From: Manis javanica
Taxonomy: Eukaryota > Chordata > Mammalia > Pholidota > Manidae
Assembly (NCBI RefSeq): GCF_040802235.1
Contig: NC_133167.1
Location: 40,980,001 to 41,044,000 of the forward strand
Direction of reading: 5' to 3'
Length of the DNA: 64,000 nt
In this document: positions 26,241 to 38,200 of the stretch, piece after piece
How the letters are laid out: each line of letters starts with the position of its first letter
How positions within the stretch are numbered: the first letter of the stretch is position 1
Made by a program: the position numbers and the translations under genes
The notes under the pieces: generated by a model
Databases searched by the model: none
What the model was told of the DNA's origin: nothing
The model's input: only the letters and a program-made list of their open reading frames with translations

Positions 26241-26283
26241 GTTTAATTCATCCAAAAGGACTAATCTCATATTGCAACATTTG
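26241..26283 (+). CDS. HIBCH: HIBCH coding exon 2 (mini-exon, presequence)
   Basis: A 43-nt exon between the acceptor TTTCTTTCAG and the donor GTAAGT. Joined to exon 1 it completes an Arg codon and then reads FNSSKRTNLILQHL, collinear with the human presequence segment that begins FNAFKRTN. It ends in phase 0 at codon 26. The basic, hydroxylated, acid-free composition fits a matrix-targeting signal that would be removed on import. It lies about 140 bp downstream of an old L1 fragment and 720 bp downstream of a full-length L1, so this small exon is closely crowded by repeats. It was found by matching the protein and splice sites and is too short for ordinary ORF calling. Confidence 0.93.
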
Positions 26284-26429
26284 GTAAGTTTGGACTTCAT
26301 TTTGCTGGCAGTATGATGTGTAACTTAAAATGTCATTGTTAGGAAAGTACAGAAATTCTGGAAGATTTTGTTGACCTTGGTATGCATGGTTCCCAATTTT
26401 ATAGTGTCAAGACTTGACACACATCATGT

Positions 26430-26660
26430 GTAGGAGGTGGCATAAGGTATGGGTAAAAGCATGGATCTTCAAGTCAGAATGCCTGGGTCTGAATAATGGG
26501 TCCACAACTCACTCTTGGGCAGATTAGGTCTCTTGCTGCATGCTTTTGTCATATATAAAATGGGAGTAATAGTATCCACTTTAGAGTGTTAATGAATAAT
26601 AATTTATTTAAAAATCTGGCATAGTGCTTGGCATATAATATTTCATACTTGTTAGCTACT
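26430..26660 (+). repeat. MIR SINE
   Basis: tRNA-derived MIR: GGATCTTCAAGTCAGAATGC, CTGGGTCTGAATAATGGGTC, TCACTCTTGGGCAGATTAGG, TAAAATGGGAGTAATAGTAT and CATAGTGCTTGGCATATAAT follow in consensus order. Confidence 0.88.
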
Positions 26661-27574
26661 ATTGGACTTCGAAATAGTAACTTCTAAAGGGGTTACATCT
26701 AACCCCTTTCAAAGCTTAGATGCCCTTAGTTTTTTTAGATCACAAGGAAGGAAAAATTGGAGCCAGTGGAGCCAGAGCCCTTTTTATTTCATGGTGGAGT
26801 GGTAGAAATACTCCACTGATGGCAGTATTGTAGGCAGAGTTATGAGAAGAGGACAAGACTGATTTGTGATGGTAGTGTGACATTCCCTGTGCCCCTTCAA
26901 AAATACTGGATGGAGGCCTGAACCTCAAAGGATGCCAAGCTTCTGCATTTCTGAGATGACCCCAATGAGGGGCCTCTGGGCTGGTTGTAACATATTTTTA
27001 GTACAAAAATATTCATAGATTTTTTTTTCTTTCTCCATAATCTATTGTAAACTCTTACATAGTATTCAGATTAACATGCAAAAATTCACTTCTCCCTCAT
27101 ACTTTTGACCTGAACATGGAGAAAACTTTTCTCTTTCAGGAAGTGTGTAGTTCACTTTGGTATTAAAGTGTACTGGTTGGACTGCAGGAAATATATTGCA
27201 CATATCATTTTCATGACAACAATCGTGTTCTTATTCTGTATGTTCCAATAATCTAGAATCAGTATCAACCAATTTATAATGTCTGCCCTTTGAACAGACA
27301 TGCATTAAGTGCTTGCTTTGTGTATACAAAGAACTTACCTAAGCACTTTGAGATACTATTATGAAAAAGACAATTTCTGATCTTAATAAATGAATAGTTT
27401 AATGAAAGAGAAAAGAATAGCTTACTGCAAGAGTAGGATAGCCTAATGTTGACTTTGTAACCAATGAAGACTTACTAGGGGAAAACTTTATTTGATCTGG
27501 GCCTTGCAGCGTGATTTAGGGCTTCAACAGGTAGACATGGGAGGTAGTGGAAGTTCATGTGGTAACCCTAGGAG

Positions 27575-27715
27575 CTATTATCTGCATTTTAAAATGCAGA
27601 AATTGAGGCTCTGAAAGTAGCTTGCTCAAAGGAATACTGTAGTGAGTGGCAAAACTAATGTTTGAGTCCATCTGACTCTAAATCTATTTTCCTTCTGTTA
27701 CACAATATGCTTATT
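27575..27715 (-). repeat. MIR SINE
   Basis: Reverse-orientation MIR: AATTGAGGCTCTGAAAGTAG, GCTTGCTCAAAGGAATA, GTAGTGAGTGGCAAAACT and GAGTCCATCTGACTC follow in order. Confidence 0.78.
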
Positions 27716-29555
27716 CTGGGCAGCAAGAACTGTGAGACGGGAGAATAGAGGTTGCATTTAGGGCTTTCTGAGCATCATTATAAGGAGTTCTGTGCAATGG
27801 TGTACCCAGAGAGTTGTACTTGGAATCTGAGCTGGAGAGAACTGATAGGCCATGCTAAGTGACTTAGATGTGTTTAAAGTTAATGAGGAGTCACTGACTA
27901 TTTTTGCATGGTAGTAACAAGAGTACAATTGTGCTTTAGCAAAATTTCTCTGATGGCAGTGTATCTTAAGTATCTAAAGGATATACCATCAGGTAAAATT
28001 CTGGAAATATTCCAAAGAGGAAAGTTATAATAATGCTGTATGGCTAGGTTAATGGGAATAGAAAATTATGGATAGATATGAGAGTCATTTTAGAAATCGA
28101 TTTTTTGGTACTTGATAACTGCATCAAGTGGTTGGCAGAGAGGGAGGAGAACGGGTGGGAATCAGAGATAACACACCATTTGGAGCTTGGTTGACTAAGA
28201 AAATGGTGATGCCTTTGCCTGGTGGGGAACACAGGAGACACAGGTTCATTGGAGAGAGCTTTGTTGGTAAATTGATGTTTAACAAGTTGAGTTTGGGGTA
28301 CTGTGTAATCGTAGTAGGCATTGGAAATAAGGGCCTGGGCCTCTGAGGAGTAAAGATACAGATGCAAGTTTAGGCCAGCTGTTTAAAAGTAATAACTGAG
28401 GAAGGAAAATACATGACATCACAGAAAGTGAGAGAAGAGAGCACAACTCAGAGCAATTTGAGAGACTCAGCTATTGCTATGGGGAGGTATCTACTGACCC
28501 AGTCTGAAATCAGTAGAAGGATGGAGTGAAGCTTGAGTAATCAGCATTTATTAGTTCTTTTTTTTTATTATTATTTTTTATTAGTTCTTTTTGATAGTAA
28601 GGTTTATACTAGTCTTGTGGTTTGATGTCACATTCATGTTACAATATGCATTCTTCAATATTGACTGGGAATTGATGAAACCTTAGAAGTGGGAAGGTTA
28701 TGAGACTGGATAAAGAGGAAAGTCAGTAAGACAAGTCAAAAGAAATCATGTTCTGCCAAAGGTAGGATATTTCCCTGGGTATGCCTTTGAGTTACAACCC
28801 TGTTCAATGGCAGTGACTGTTACATATAGTGAAAGGTGTATGCTTAAGATAGGAATTTGGGTATGCACATGCACAGGTCATCCCAGGCTTGTGTTACAGC
28901 AGGAATGCATCAGTAGAATGAGGGGTTGTTCATTCAACTTACTAAACATTTTTGGGTTACCTGCTGTGTACTAGGCACTGGATCTTCCTCAAAGGAAAGG
29001 TTTATTTTTCACAATGTTTATGAAGGCTATAAAATGCTTTCCAAAATGTACCAGCTAAATACAATCCCAAGAGATACTCCATAAAAAATAAAAGTTCTTT
29101 AATCAAGTAGGAAATATGCTGCTCATTGTATTTTAAAAGTTTATGCTGTGTATCTCCATATTAAAGACTAATTTAAAGACTAAACAGTCTTAAAGGAATG
29201 AAACTTGTTTCTATTGGTTTAAATTTTTCCCAGACTGATTTGACCATGGGCCATTTTCTCCTTCCACATAGCAGCAATAAATATTCTTTCGCACACTTGG
29301 GAAACGTTGCTACCATGGATTTTTCAGAACAGTTCCATGTTCCAGCAGTGTAGATATTCTAAGTTGAGTGTTTCAGGAATTTTATTTTGTCAGACTTCAG
29401 GCATGTTGATGCTGTCTGTGAATTTTAGGAAGTTTCCTTCACATTTTTCCTTTGGATGGAAATAGTGGGTCACCCAGGCATCACAGGAGTGGAAACGGTT
29501 CTGTGGAGTGGGTTAAATTGTGTGGGACTTTATAGTTTGATGAATATGATTGAGA
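27716..29555. other. HIBCH intron 2, no gene
   Basis: No exon, RNA gene or clear repeat. It contains a small 16-bp direct repeat with T-rich spacer at 28547-28592, discussed in the findings. Confidence 0.5.
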
Positions 29556-29559
29556 GAGT

Positions 29560-29770
29560 CAGTTTAGGAAGTGTAATGGTTAGAGCCTTGACTCTGGGAT
29601 GAGATAAACCTAGGTTTGAATCCTGGACCCCTAAGCTGTGTGATACCAGGTAAGTGATCTAACTTCTCTGGACCTTGGTTTCCTTATCTGTGGAAGGGAA
29701 CTGCTCACATATATGTTTTGAAGATTAAATGAAACGTTTTTATGTCAACTACTTAGTGTGGTGCCTACAG
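29560..29770 (+). repeat. MIR SINE
   Basis: Well-preserved MIR: GTGTAATGGTTAGAGCCTTG, GTTTGAATCCTGGACCCC, GTAAGTGATCTAACTTCTCT, TTTCCTTATCTGTGGAAGGG and AGTGTGGTGCCTAC. Confidence 0.9.
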
Positions 29771-30430
29771 AAAAGTTCAAGTAGTAAGTTAAAAGAAGAA
29801 ACAACTTTTTCTAACTGCTTAAAATATTTGAAAATTTAAGTAATGTGATGTACAATACAGATTTAAGCAAGTCTTAATTTCCACCTTAAATCTCTTTTCC
29901 TCTGTTAGAATATAATTTGAAACATTTCTTCTTTCCCTTCTCTGTCCTCTCACCAATTCCGTCCTCCCCCACCACCACTTTGGGATGTATGAGAAGTTCA
30001 TTTCTGGCTCTAGTCTCTATATTCTTTCCTAACATGATAATTTTCTCTACACAGAAACCATTTCTAGGTTTTAGTTAGAAATTTGTGATATTTTTCAGAA
30101 AAGAGATTTAATTTTTTTCTGCAGAATTAACATATATGTCAATGATGCTAATGCTGGGAACTTCATCTTTTTCCTCTTCTGCCCTTTGCATGATTGATTT
30201 TGATTAATGAACCAGTAGTTGTTTTCCTGTTTTCAGGAGGCCATAAATTTTTTAGGTAGGGAAAATATCTTTCATTCATTCATTTACATCGTTCTAGTGG
30301 TTTTAGCAGAAGATTCTGTAGTATTTTTTGCTCAAAGTCTGACCCTCTATAAATGTCCAGCAGAAATACCTGGCCTTAAGTGCTCAAAGATCCATTTAAA
30401 GATATTCCTGCATCATTGTAACAGCAAAAA

Positions 30431-30566
30431 TGTTATCAGTAAGGCTCCCTTCCAGTCAACAGCAGGCTACTAGTAATTAAGTTCTGGGAGGAGTCAAAAA
30501 TTATACAGATTTCTGACTGTGGGGGGGGTCAGCACCCCTAATGCCCATTTTGCTCAAGGGTCAACT
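30431..30566 (-). repeat. Non-autonomous DNA transposon fragment (inverted partner of 31001-31338)
   Basis: Reverse complement of the left part of the element at 31001: AGTAATTAAGTTCTGGGAGG, TTATACAGATTTCTGACTG and TGCTCAAGGGTCAACTA match the partner. A poly-G run interrupts it. Confidence 0.75.
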
Positions 30567-31000
30567 ATAGTAACAGGCTTGTTGTAACTTGCTTAAATCT
30601 GTATTGTATATCCTGGGAATTGTACTTCCTGACAAATTACCCAATGCTTCTCAGGTAAATTGATATGTAAGAATGCATAGCTATTAAAAATAAGTAGGTA
30701 GCATGAGTAATCCATATTGGGAAATTTGATAGGTTAAATAGTCTGGCATTTTCAACAATTTGTAACAAAAAGAAAGAGATGGAGGGAGAAAATTAAAAGA
30801 TTTGAAATATATATCTACTTTTTAAAAATGGACAGATGTTGTTTATGGATATACATTTTGTGTTTATAATGAAAATCAGGATAGTCGTTTCTAGCAAGGG
30901 AGAAGGCTGTGTTGGGGATGGAGCAGGGAGAGGGCTCTTGGGCTGGCTGAACAACACTGGGTCTGGATTTGATTTTACCCCAGTTCCAAGCTGTTACTGT

Positions 31001-31338
31001 AGTTGACCCTTGAGCAGCATGGGCATTATGGGTGCTGAGCCCCCCCCCCACACAGAGTCAGAAATCTGTGTATAACTTTTGACTCCTTCTAGAACTTAAT
31101 TCCTAGTAGCCTGCTGTTAACTGGAAGGGAGCTTACTGATAACATAAACAGTTGATTTATATATATTTTTTGTATGTTATCATATACTGTATTCTTACAA
31201 TAAAGTAAGCCAGAGAAAGAAATGTTTTTTTTTCAATTTGTCACAAATCCTCACTGAAATTTCCAGTGTATTTATTTACAGAACATCCACGTTTAAGTGG
31301 ACTCACGTAGTTCAAGCCCATGTGCAGGAGTCAACTGT
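31001..31338 (+). repeat. Non-autonomous DNA transposon with terminal inverted repeats
   Basis: It begins AGTTGACCCTTGAGCAGCA and ends GCCCATGTGCAGGAGTCAAC, which are inverted versions of one another. Both outer ends touch TGTA-type sequence, as expected for a TA target. Probably a Tc1/mariner-type (Tigger-like) mammalian repeat; the family name is from memory and uncertain. Confidence 0.7.
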
Positions 31339-31744
31339 ATTTCATGGATGCCTGCAGAAGATACAAAACTCTTGAGTTAGAGACAGAGGACTTTGTTATC
31401 AGTGGCTTAACAAGCAGCACTGAGCACCATGTTTGTGTCGGCCCCCCTTACCCCTGCACCCCACGGGGCGGCACAGATGGCCTGGATGGATGCTGGCTTA
31501 TTAGTGGGCCACATTACAGCACAGCAGTACCAACTTTAGGGAACCCACTGGTTTGTAGTAAGCTGTTAGCAAGCCTGCAGTCTGTTCCAGAGGGAGACAT
31601 TACTTTTTCTTCAAAGTTGTTGCAGCAAATACAACTCTGAAAAATGACCCAGGCAGCGAGTGGTACAGCCCTTGGGTTTATAACCTACACAGCAGTAAAC
31701 TGCAAAGAACTCTCTGGGTCCATGGCAGAAGCCTTCTCCCAGGA

Positions 31745-32095
31745 GCCAAGTTGAAAACAGGGTCATTGCAAACATAACTAGTTAAGGTGAGGCCCTGCTT
31801 GAATAGGGATTAGAGAAGTGATCCAGTGTAACTTGTCCTTATACGATGGGAAGTGTGGAGCCTCCTACACAGGGAGGAGGCCATGTGAGTGCTGGCGTTA
31901 GACTGCTGTCAGGGAGTAGGGGAAAGGCCTGGAATCATCCTTTCCCTTGTACCTTCAGAGGGAGTGTGGCTCTGCTGACACCTCGATCTCAGATTTCTAG
32001 CCTCCAGAACTGTGGGAGTATAAATTTCTGTTGCTTAAGCCACTCAGTTTGTGGTACTTTGTCATGACAGACCTAGCAAATGAATACAATTACCC
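31745..32095 (+). mobile_element. MLT1-type LTR (MaLR/ERVL)
   Basis: Typical right half of an MLT1 LTR: TTGTCCTTATACGATGGG, CCTTCAGAGGGAGTGTGGC, AGATTTCTAGCCTCCAGAA, GTGGGAGTATAAATTTCTG, CACTCAGTTTGTGGTACTTT and CAGACCTAGCAAATGAATAC. Confidence 0.88.
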
Positions 32096-32099
32096 CACT

Positions 32100-33690
32100 A
32101 TATTTGTCAACATTATTACTATTGATTTTGAGCTTTATTTGGATTTTCCCAGTTTTCCCATTAATTTTCTGTACTGGGATCCAATCAGGATGCCAAATTG
32201 CATTTCCTTGTGATGTTTCTATCATTTCTTTTGATGGTTTTTCAGTCTTACTTTTATGACCAGTTTAGAGAAATACTGGCCTGGTAACCTGTAGGATATC
32301 CTCCATCTGGGCTTGCATCTGATATTTTTTGGTAAGTAGACTGCAGTTAAAAGATTTTTGGAGAGAATATCACACAAGAAAATCCCCTTTTCTCATTGTG
32401 TCAGGGAGTATCTGGGTTTGATAGATGTGTGAGGGTGTACCTGCACAGCTGGTGGAGCCAACCTTCATCACTTGGTTAAGGTGGCGGGGGTCAGGTTTCT
32501 CCTCTGTGAAGTTACTGCTTTTTCCTTTGCGTGCTCTATTCTTTGGAAGCAAGTCAGTAAGTTCAGCCCACACTCAAAGGTAATGGGATTAAGATCTACC
32601 TCATGGAAGGGCAGTTTCTACATGCATTACTTAGATTTTTTTTTGTTTTGGTTGGGGAGATCATCTCTTTTATTTATTCAGATTTTTATGTCAATGTGGA
32701 CTCATGGATATTTATTTTATTCTTTGGGTTATAGTGTAACATCACGTTATTTATTTTGTTACTCAGCTTTGGCCCTTGGGAATTCCTTCATTCTGGGTCT
32801 TGGGTCCTTTTGATCTGACCCTATGCTTTTAATTTTTTTTTAAATACCTCTTTACTTTCTGATACTAGACTTCTCTCATATTTTCTTTCTCCCAGCTCTG
32901 GAATCATCCATTTCTCCGAGGAGCCTTGATTGCCTTTATTGGAGAATTGCATTTAGAAATCAAGATCTGAGCTCTGGGTTGCTCTCTGTCATAGCTTCCT
33001 CTTGGGGGTAGAGCTAGGTTAATGTATGTAGAGTAGAACATATGTACACTGTATGCTAGCCCATGTGAACAAATGTATTTATAATTGTTTTATCCCATGT
33101 ATGTAAAGCTAAAGATGAGTTCATACTGACTCTGAGTTTCATCCAGTACTGCAGCAGGTTCACCTGCCCTCCCTTCTTGATTATCTGTGACTCTCTTCCT
33201 GGCAGAGCCTGGCTCTGACTGACCACTCTCATGTTACTTGTTTAACTACATGTGAAGTAGTTTTAGAATTGTTAACCACTCCCTGTGAGAAATATTTACC
33301 AACTAGAGCACAGTGTTGATGTATAGTCCTTCTGTAGATATCTTTACAGTTTCCTATCAAATGACTATTTTCTCAAGTTACTTAAGTCAGCTCCCCTGCC
33401 ACCACCACTGGGGTCGCTTCAGTGAGGTGGTGTCATACATGTCAGTGAGATTTGTCACAGTCTGCATTCCATGTTAGAGTCCCCTGACATCCTGGCTGAT
33501 TTTTTAAAGAATATAGTTTGTATATGCACTGTTTGTGATGTACATTTCAGTGGACTTTGGCGAATGCATGAGTCATGCATCCAGCTCCCTGAGACTGTAC
33601 AGAGTAGTTCCATCACCCTGAAGCTTCCCCTGTACTTCCCTTTTGTAGTCAACCCCTTCTCCCACCCCCAGCTGTTGCCAGGTGGTCTTG
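32100..33690 (-). repeat. Ancient L1 (L1M-type) 3'UTR segments
   Basis: 32450-33020 includes the phrases GTCAATGTGGACTCATGGAT, ATTTTATTCTTTGGGTTATA and CATCCATTTCTCCGAGGAGC, typical of old L1M 3'UTRs read backwards. 33500-33690 contains GTACATTTCAGTGGACTTTG and GAGTAGTTCCATCACCCTGA, another old L1 3' end. Between them the assignment is weak. Confidence 0.65.
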
Positions 33691-34322
33691 TCTGGGGAGG
33701 TCTCTCTTATGCACAAAGCAAAACCTCAACCAGGTGGAGGGAGGGTGGGCTCTTGACTCTGAATGGTCAAGAATTTGGTCAGGTTGAACAGGTGCAAACA
33801 AGAAAGGAATTCATTAAAGCGAAATTAGTAGTGAGTGTCGGAGTTGTGTAGTGCCAGGAAGAGTGGTCCTTTTATTTGTGCAGCCCTGTAGGCAGTGGAG
33901 AGCAAGGAAGAACAGAGGGAGAAAAGGAAGTTTATTGAACTCCTGCTATGCATAGGGCATATCCCTTGCCACTCCTAAAGTCAGGGTCACCTGGTGTCCA
34001 CTGTCCACTTGAATCTGCACAGCATTGGAATTACAACCCTACCATACCAGGACTGGGGAAGCTGAAGAGTTTGGATGGGGTGAGTTTATATTACGGGAAC
34101 TTTCCAAAGCAAAGAAAAGGTGTTTGGGATGGCTGCTAAAGGACATGATCATACGGCTGTGTTTAAGACTATAAAGCTGAATGAAATGGCCAAGTCACAA
34201 AGACACTTAACACTGGTGGTGGTTGTCTTTGTTGTGAGAAGGAACTCAGAGAAAGTACAATAGGCTTAAGTAGCAGGAAGGTTTTATTTAAAGTAAAGTA
34301 TACACTTGAAGGGGAGTATGAG
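33691..34322. other. HIBCH intron 2, unassigned; possibly retroviral-derived
   Basis: 33770-33960 (AAGAAAGGAATTCATTAAAG and GTCCTTTTATTTGTGCAGCC) may be part of another LTR, but no end or signal could be fixed. Confidence 0.35.
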
Positions 34323-34674
34323 TGTCTCATCTGAGGGGGATTGCTTCCTGGCAAGTTCACTCTGGATTCAGTGAGACCAAATGACAACAAGGGAATGTTG
34401 GGGGTAAAAGAGCTTATACTAAGCTTTATTCTCATGGTGGCAGGTTGAGTGCTGGAGTCACGTCTGCCTCTGGCAAGTCTGTAATCTGTTCCCACCTCTG
34501 GGGCCTCTGCTGTGGGGCAGAACACTGGGTAGAGCTCTTTATATAGCAAATGTGACAATAGTGGCTCATTGCCAACGGGTGTGTAAGCATTAGCCTGCAC
34601 AGTAGGCTAATTGCATCATCAAGTAGATTAGGGTCAAGTGAGGATCCTGGCCATGGGAACTTCCATTTTCTACA
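34323..34674 (-). mobile_element. Solo LTR of an endogenous retrovirus (family A, copy 3)
   Basis: Reverse orientation. On the minus strand it begins TGTAGAAAATGGAAGTTCC, has TGCTATATAAAGAGCTCTA, then GAGAATAAAGCTTAGTATAA and ends CCTCAGATGAGACA. It is homologous to the LTRs at 10409, 12649 and 51093. No internal retroviral sequence adjoins. Confidence 0.82.
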
Positions 34675-34862
34675 GTAAGCAATCTCAGAAGAGGGGCCAA
34701 GCAGGTTTTATCTAAAGGGGCAGTATGCACTCAGGAGTGTGGGTGACCTCAGGAGGTGTGTTTAAGTGTTTAGGTTTGGAGTTTAAGTGGACTTTTTGGG
34801 TAGATAACAGTATGAGGCATAATGCATACAGGTAATTAATAATTCCTTTGAAGTTTTGTCTT

Positions 34863-35664
34863 AAGAATGTTTAACTTTAACCCTCCTACACTGCTGGTTC
34901 AACCATTGTGGTTCAACCATTGTGGAAACCATTGTGGAAAGCAGTATGGAGGTTCCTCAAAAAGCTCAAAATAGACATACCATTTGACCCAGGAATTCCA
35001 CTTCTAGGAATTTTCCCTAAGAATGCAGCAACCCAGTTTGAAAAAGACAGATGCACCCCTATGTTTATCGCAGCACTATTTACAATAGCCAAGAAATGGA
35101 AGCAACCTAAATGTGCATCAGTAGCTGAATGGATAAAGAAGATGTGGTACATATATACAATGCAATATTATTCAGCCATAAGAAGAAAACAAATCCTACC
35201 ATTTGCAACAACATGAATGGAGCTAGAGGGTATTATGCTCAGTGAAATAAGCCAGGTGGAGAAAGACAAGTATCAAATGATTTCACTCATATGTGGAGTA
35301 TAAGAACAAAGAAAAACTGAAGGAACAAAACAGCAGCAGAATCACAGAACCCAAGAATGGACTAACAGTTACGAAAGGGAAAGGGACTGGGGAGGGTGGG
35401 TGGGAAGGGAGGGATAAGGGTGGGGAAAAAGAAAGGGAGCATTACAATTAGCATGTATAATGTAGAGGGGAGCACGGGAAGGGCTGTGCAACACAGTGAA
35501 GACAAGTAGTGATTCTGTAGCATTTTACTACACTGATGGACAGTGACTGTAGTGGGGTGTTTGGGGGGGACTTGGTGAAGGGGGGAGCCTAGTAAGCAGA
35601 ATGTTCTTCATGTAATTGTAGATTAAAGATAACAACAACAACAACAAAAGAATGTTTAACTTTA
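34863..35664 (+). mobile_element. 5'-truncated L1 with 17-bp target-site duplication
   Basis: AAGAATGTTTAACTTTA flanks it at 34863-34879 and 35648-35664. The body contains the last roughly 105 codons of ORF2 (ending near SAIRRKQILPFATT), the short-type 3'UTR and a tail of AAC repeats instead of pure poly(A). It is inserted in HIBCH sense orientation. The 1.8-kb extra 3' module is absent. Confidence 0.92.
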
Positions 35665-35689
35665 TAAGGGCTTGATAAATTGTCTTCCC

Positions 35690-36150
35690 AAGTGACTGTA
35701 CCAGAACAGCAAGAGTTCGTGTTGTTCTGCATCCTTGACAGCATATTATTGTCTGCTTTTAGATGTTAAACATTTTAATTTGTATGTAGTGGTATCTCCA
35801 TTGTAGTTTTATTTTGTTTTTCATATGACATGATGTTGATCTTTTCCTGTGTTTATTTGCCATCCCTATATCTTTGGATTTCTTTTTTTTTTCTTTTTTT
35901 TTGCCCGTTTTAATATTGGGTTGTTTTCTTACTGAGTTTTAAGAGTTCTTTATATAATATGGATGCAAATTCTTTATAGCTATGTGATATGCAAGTATTT
36001 TTTCCAATTTCTGGCTTGTCTTTTCATTCTCTTTAGTGGTATCTTTTGCAGAGCAGAAATTTTTAATGTTGGTGGAATTCATTTTATCAATTTTTACTTT
36101 TATAGATCATGCTTTTGGTGTTGTGTCCCATTATACCTATTAAGCTTTGA
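35690..36150 (-). repeat. Ancient L1 ORF2 3' fragment
   Basis: Antisense L1 text: GATGTTGATCTTTTCCTGTG, TTTAATATTGGGTTGTTTTC, TTTTAAGAGTTCTTTATATA and GCAGAGCAGAAATTTTTAAT. Confidence 0.75.
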
Positions 36151-36159
36151 TGTTTGGAA

Positions 36160-36680
36160 GGTGCTGTGAACCAGACTCCCAGGGCTGTGGCCTCAGGAGC
36201 ATTCCCGTCCCTCCTCTGTGGATGGGCTGCCTCCCCGACCCCACCTTTTCCTTTGCCCCTCTTCCTTTTCCCCAGCTGTAGTTGGTAAACGCAAAGGTCC
36301 TTTGGCTTTGGTTTTGAAATGCTTCTCCCTTGAAATGAAGGGTTTTATTTTGTAGACCTTCATTCCCTTCTTCCTCTGCAGTGGGACTCCACCAGGACCA
36401 TGGGCTACAATCTTTGAAATCCTTGCTCACTCCCCTGCAGATTCAGCCTTTTGTTGTGGAAAATGAGGGGAAAGGAATCAGCTGTGTCTGCTGTTTCTCT
36501 CCCCTAGCCAGCACTACAGTGGGGAACTTCCTGGCTATCTTCCCAGAGCCTGGTTGGGTATCCAGAGGAAAGGCCAGTCAGAGTGGGAACCCCTCTGTGC
36601 CTGTAACCCCCAGGAACTTCATACTGTCACACTTGGCCACATACACCTTCCAGCAAGTCATGAGAAATTCTAGTTAATCT
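36160..36680. other. GC-richer unassigned segment in intron 2
   Basis: About 520 bp clearly richer in GC than its flanks. Short open frames exist on both strands (for example 36381-36677 +), but none has a recognisable domain. It could be an old repeat 5' region or a decayed retrocopy. Function unknown. Confidence 0.4.
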
Positions 36681-37194
36681 TCCTTTTTAATGCTTCTGCC
36701 AAAGATAAGAAAATATTCTAGTCCTTGTCTCCTGAGGGCACCTGTCTCTCTCCAGATTTTTTTTATGGGCCTTGGCCCTGTGACTTCGATTCTCTGATTG
36801 GGCTCTCAAAAAGCCATTGATTTGAAGTCTGTTCAGCCTCTTTTCTTACAACGTTAGGAGGATTATCTTTTCAGCTCTCAACATCTCTGAGCTGAAACCA
36901 AATAATAGAATTTTAAAGGATTGCTTCTGCTATTGGGTGATAAAATTTATATATAAGTTATTCATTGAGAACAATCCTGAAATCTTTTGTTTATTTGGCT
37001 AGCAAATCTGATTGGTTCCAACAACAAAAAAGTTTAGTTAATATGGACAGACATGAAAGTTTATTAACACTTGTATGCAACAGGTTTGTATAATGTGAAA
37101 ACTTTTATATAGTTTTATCTAAAATTTTAGAATGATGTTAATATCTAAAAAGTGCAGCTTTTTTAGTCTATCAGCAGTCTTTTCGGGAGTAAGG

Positions 37195-37640
37195 GTTAAA
37201 TTGAGCAAGTAGAACCTCTCTGAGTATTGAAGGGGAGCAGAATATGCCACCACAGAGTGTGCCACTGTGGCATGTGAACTATTTTGAGCTGAAGGCAATC
37301 AAGACCCATTAAACTCAGGAGAAGCTTTGTCCTCCCCTTTAACTGCCTAAAAGAAATGATAATGGGAGCCTGTACCAGGAAGAGAGCTATTACCAGAGAT
37401 AACTTTTTATATTTGAGAGACTTACCTGCATGGCAGAGCAAACATTTGTTTACCAGAGATGTTCTCTTCTCACTTCTGGTGAATTGCCTTTCTCCCCTTA
37501 GAAGCCTCAGACCCTTGTCCCTTTCCTTAGCTCAGGATGGTATATGACCCTGCCAGGCTGCCTTTGGGTCTTATAGCTCTGTGGAGCCCCCTTACTTAAG
37601 AAATGAGTTTTGTTTTTCATCAGTTGATCTGTCTTTTTTT
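37195..37640 (+). mobile_element. Probable class I endogenous-retroviral LTR
   Basis: The right part reads AGAAGCCTCAGACCCTTGTC, TCTGTGGAGCCCCCTTAC, AAATGAGTTTTGTTTTTCAT and CAGTTGATCTGTCTTTTT, typical of the R/U5 end of an ERV1 LTR. The left limit is approximate and there is no clear target-site duplication. Confidence 0.55.
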
Positions 37641-37734
37641 GTTATGGGAATAAGAGCTTCCATAATACTGGCAAAGACCTTGAAAGGGTCTAGAGGAGGA
37701 GCTGGAGGATCAGAAAAGTTACTCACCATTGTTA

Positions 37735-38200
37735 AAAAATAAAATTAATCCAAATATCTAATTGGCTTTATTAAGCAATTCGTGAATTAGGCAGCATCCC
37801 CTCTAGCAAGTAGAGAGATGCTCTAAGAATTGTTTAAAACTGGAAGTTTGTATAGACAGGAGGCAGTGGGGGTGGGGAGTTATTATCTAAAGAAAAGGGA
37901 TTGTTTCAGGCAAGGTCATTTTCCTTTGCAGGGAGAATGAGGGTCTTACAACACAGATTACCCCATCTTCTTTTAGGGAGGATGAAGTGAGCTCATATGA
38001 TAGATTAATTTACTGATGATGCTGACCAGAAAATTCCTGGCTGACTCTCTTTCTCGGGGAGGTTGTACCTGTAATTAGGTTTAGGTATTAGGCCCTTGTT
38101 TGGTGACTAGGCCTAGAAGAAGTGACACCATTTTGGGCCCATGTTGTTTCTTTTTAGCATATGTTTCCTACTCACCTGTTGGCTTGGCACAGGTTGGTCA
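37735..38200 (-). mobile_element. Probable endogenous-retroviral LTR, antisense
   Basis: It starts in the region ATTGGCTTTATTAAGCAATT and continues GGGATTGTTTCAGGCAAGGT and GATGATGCTGACCAGAAAAT, text I associate with a common mammalian LTR in reverse orientation. Family not fixed. Confidence 0.5.
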
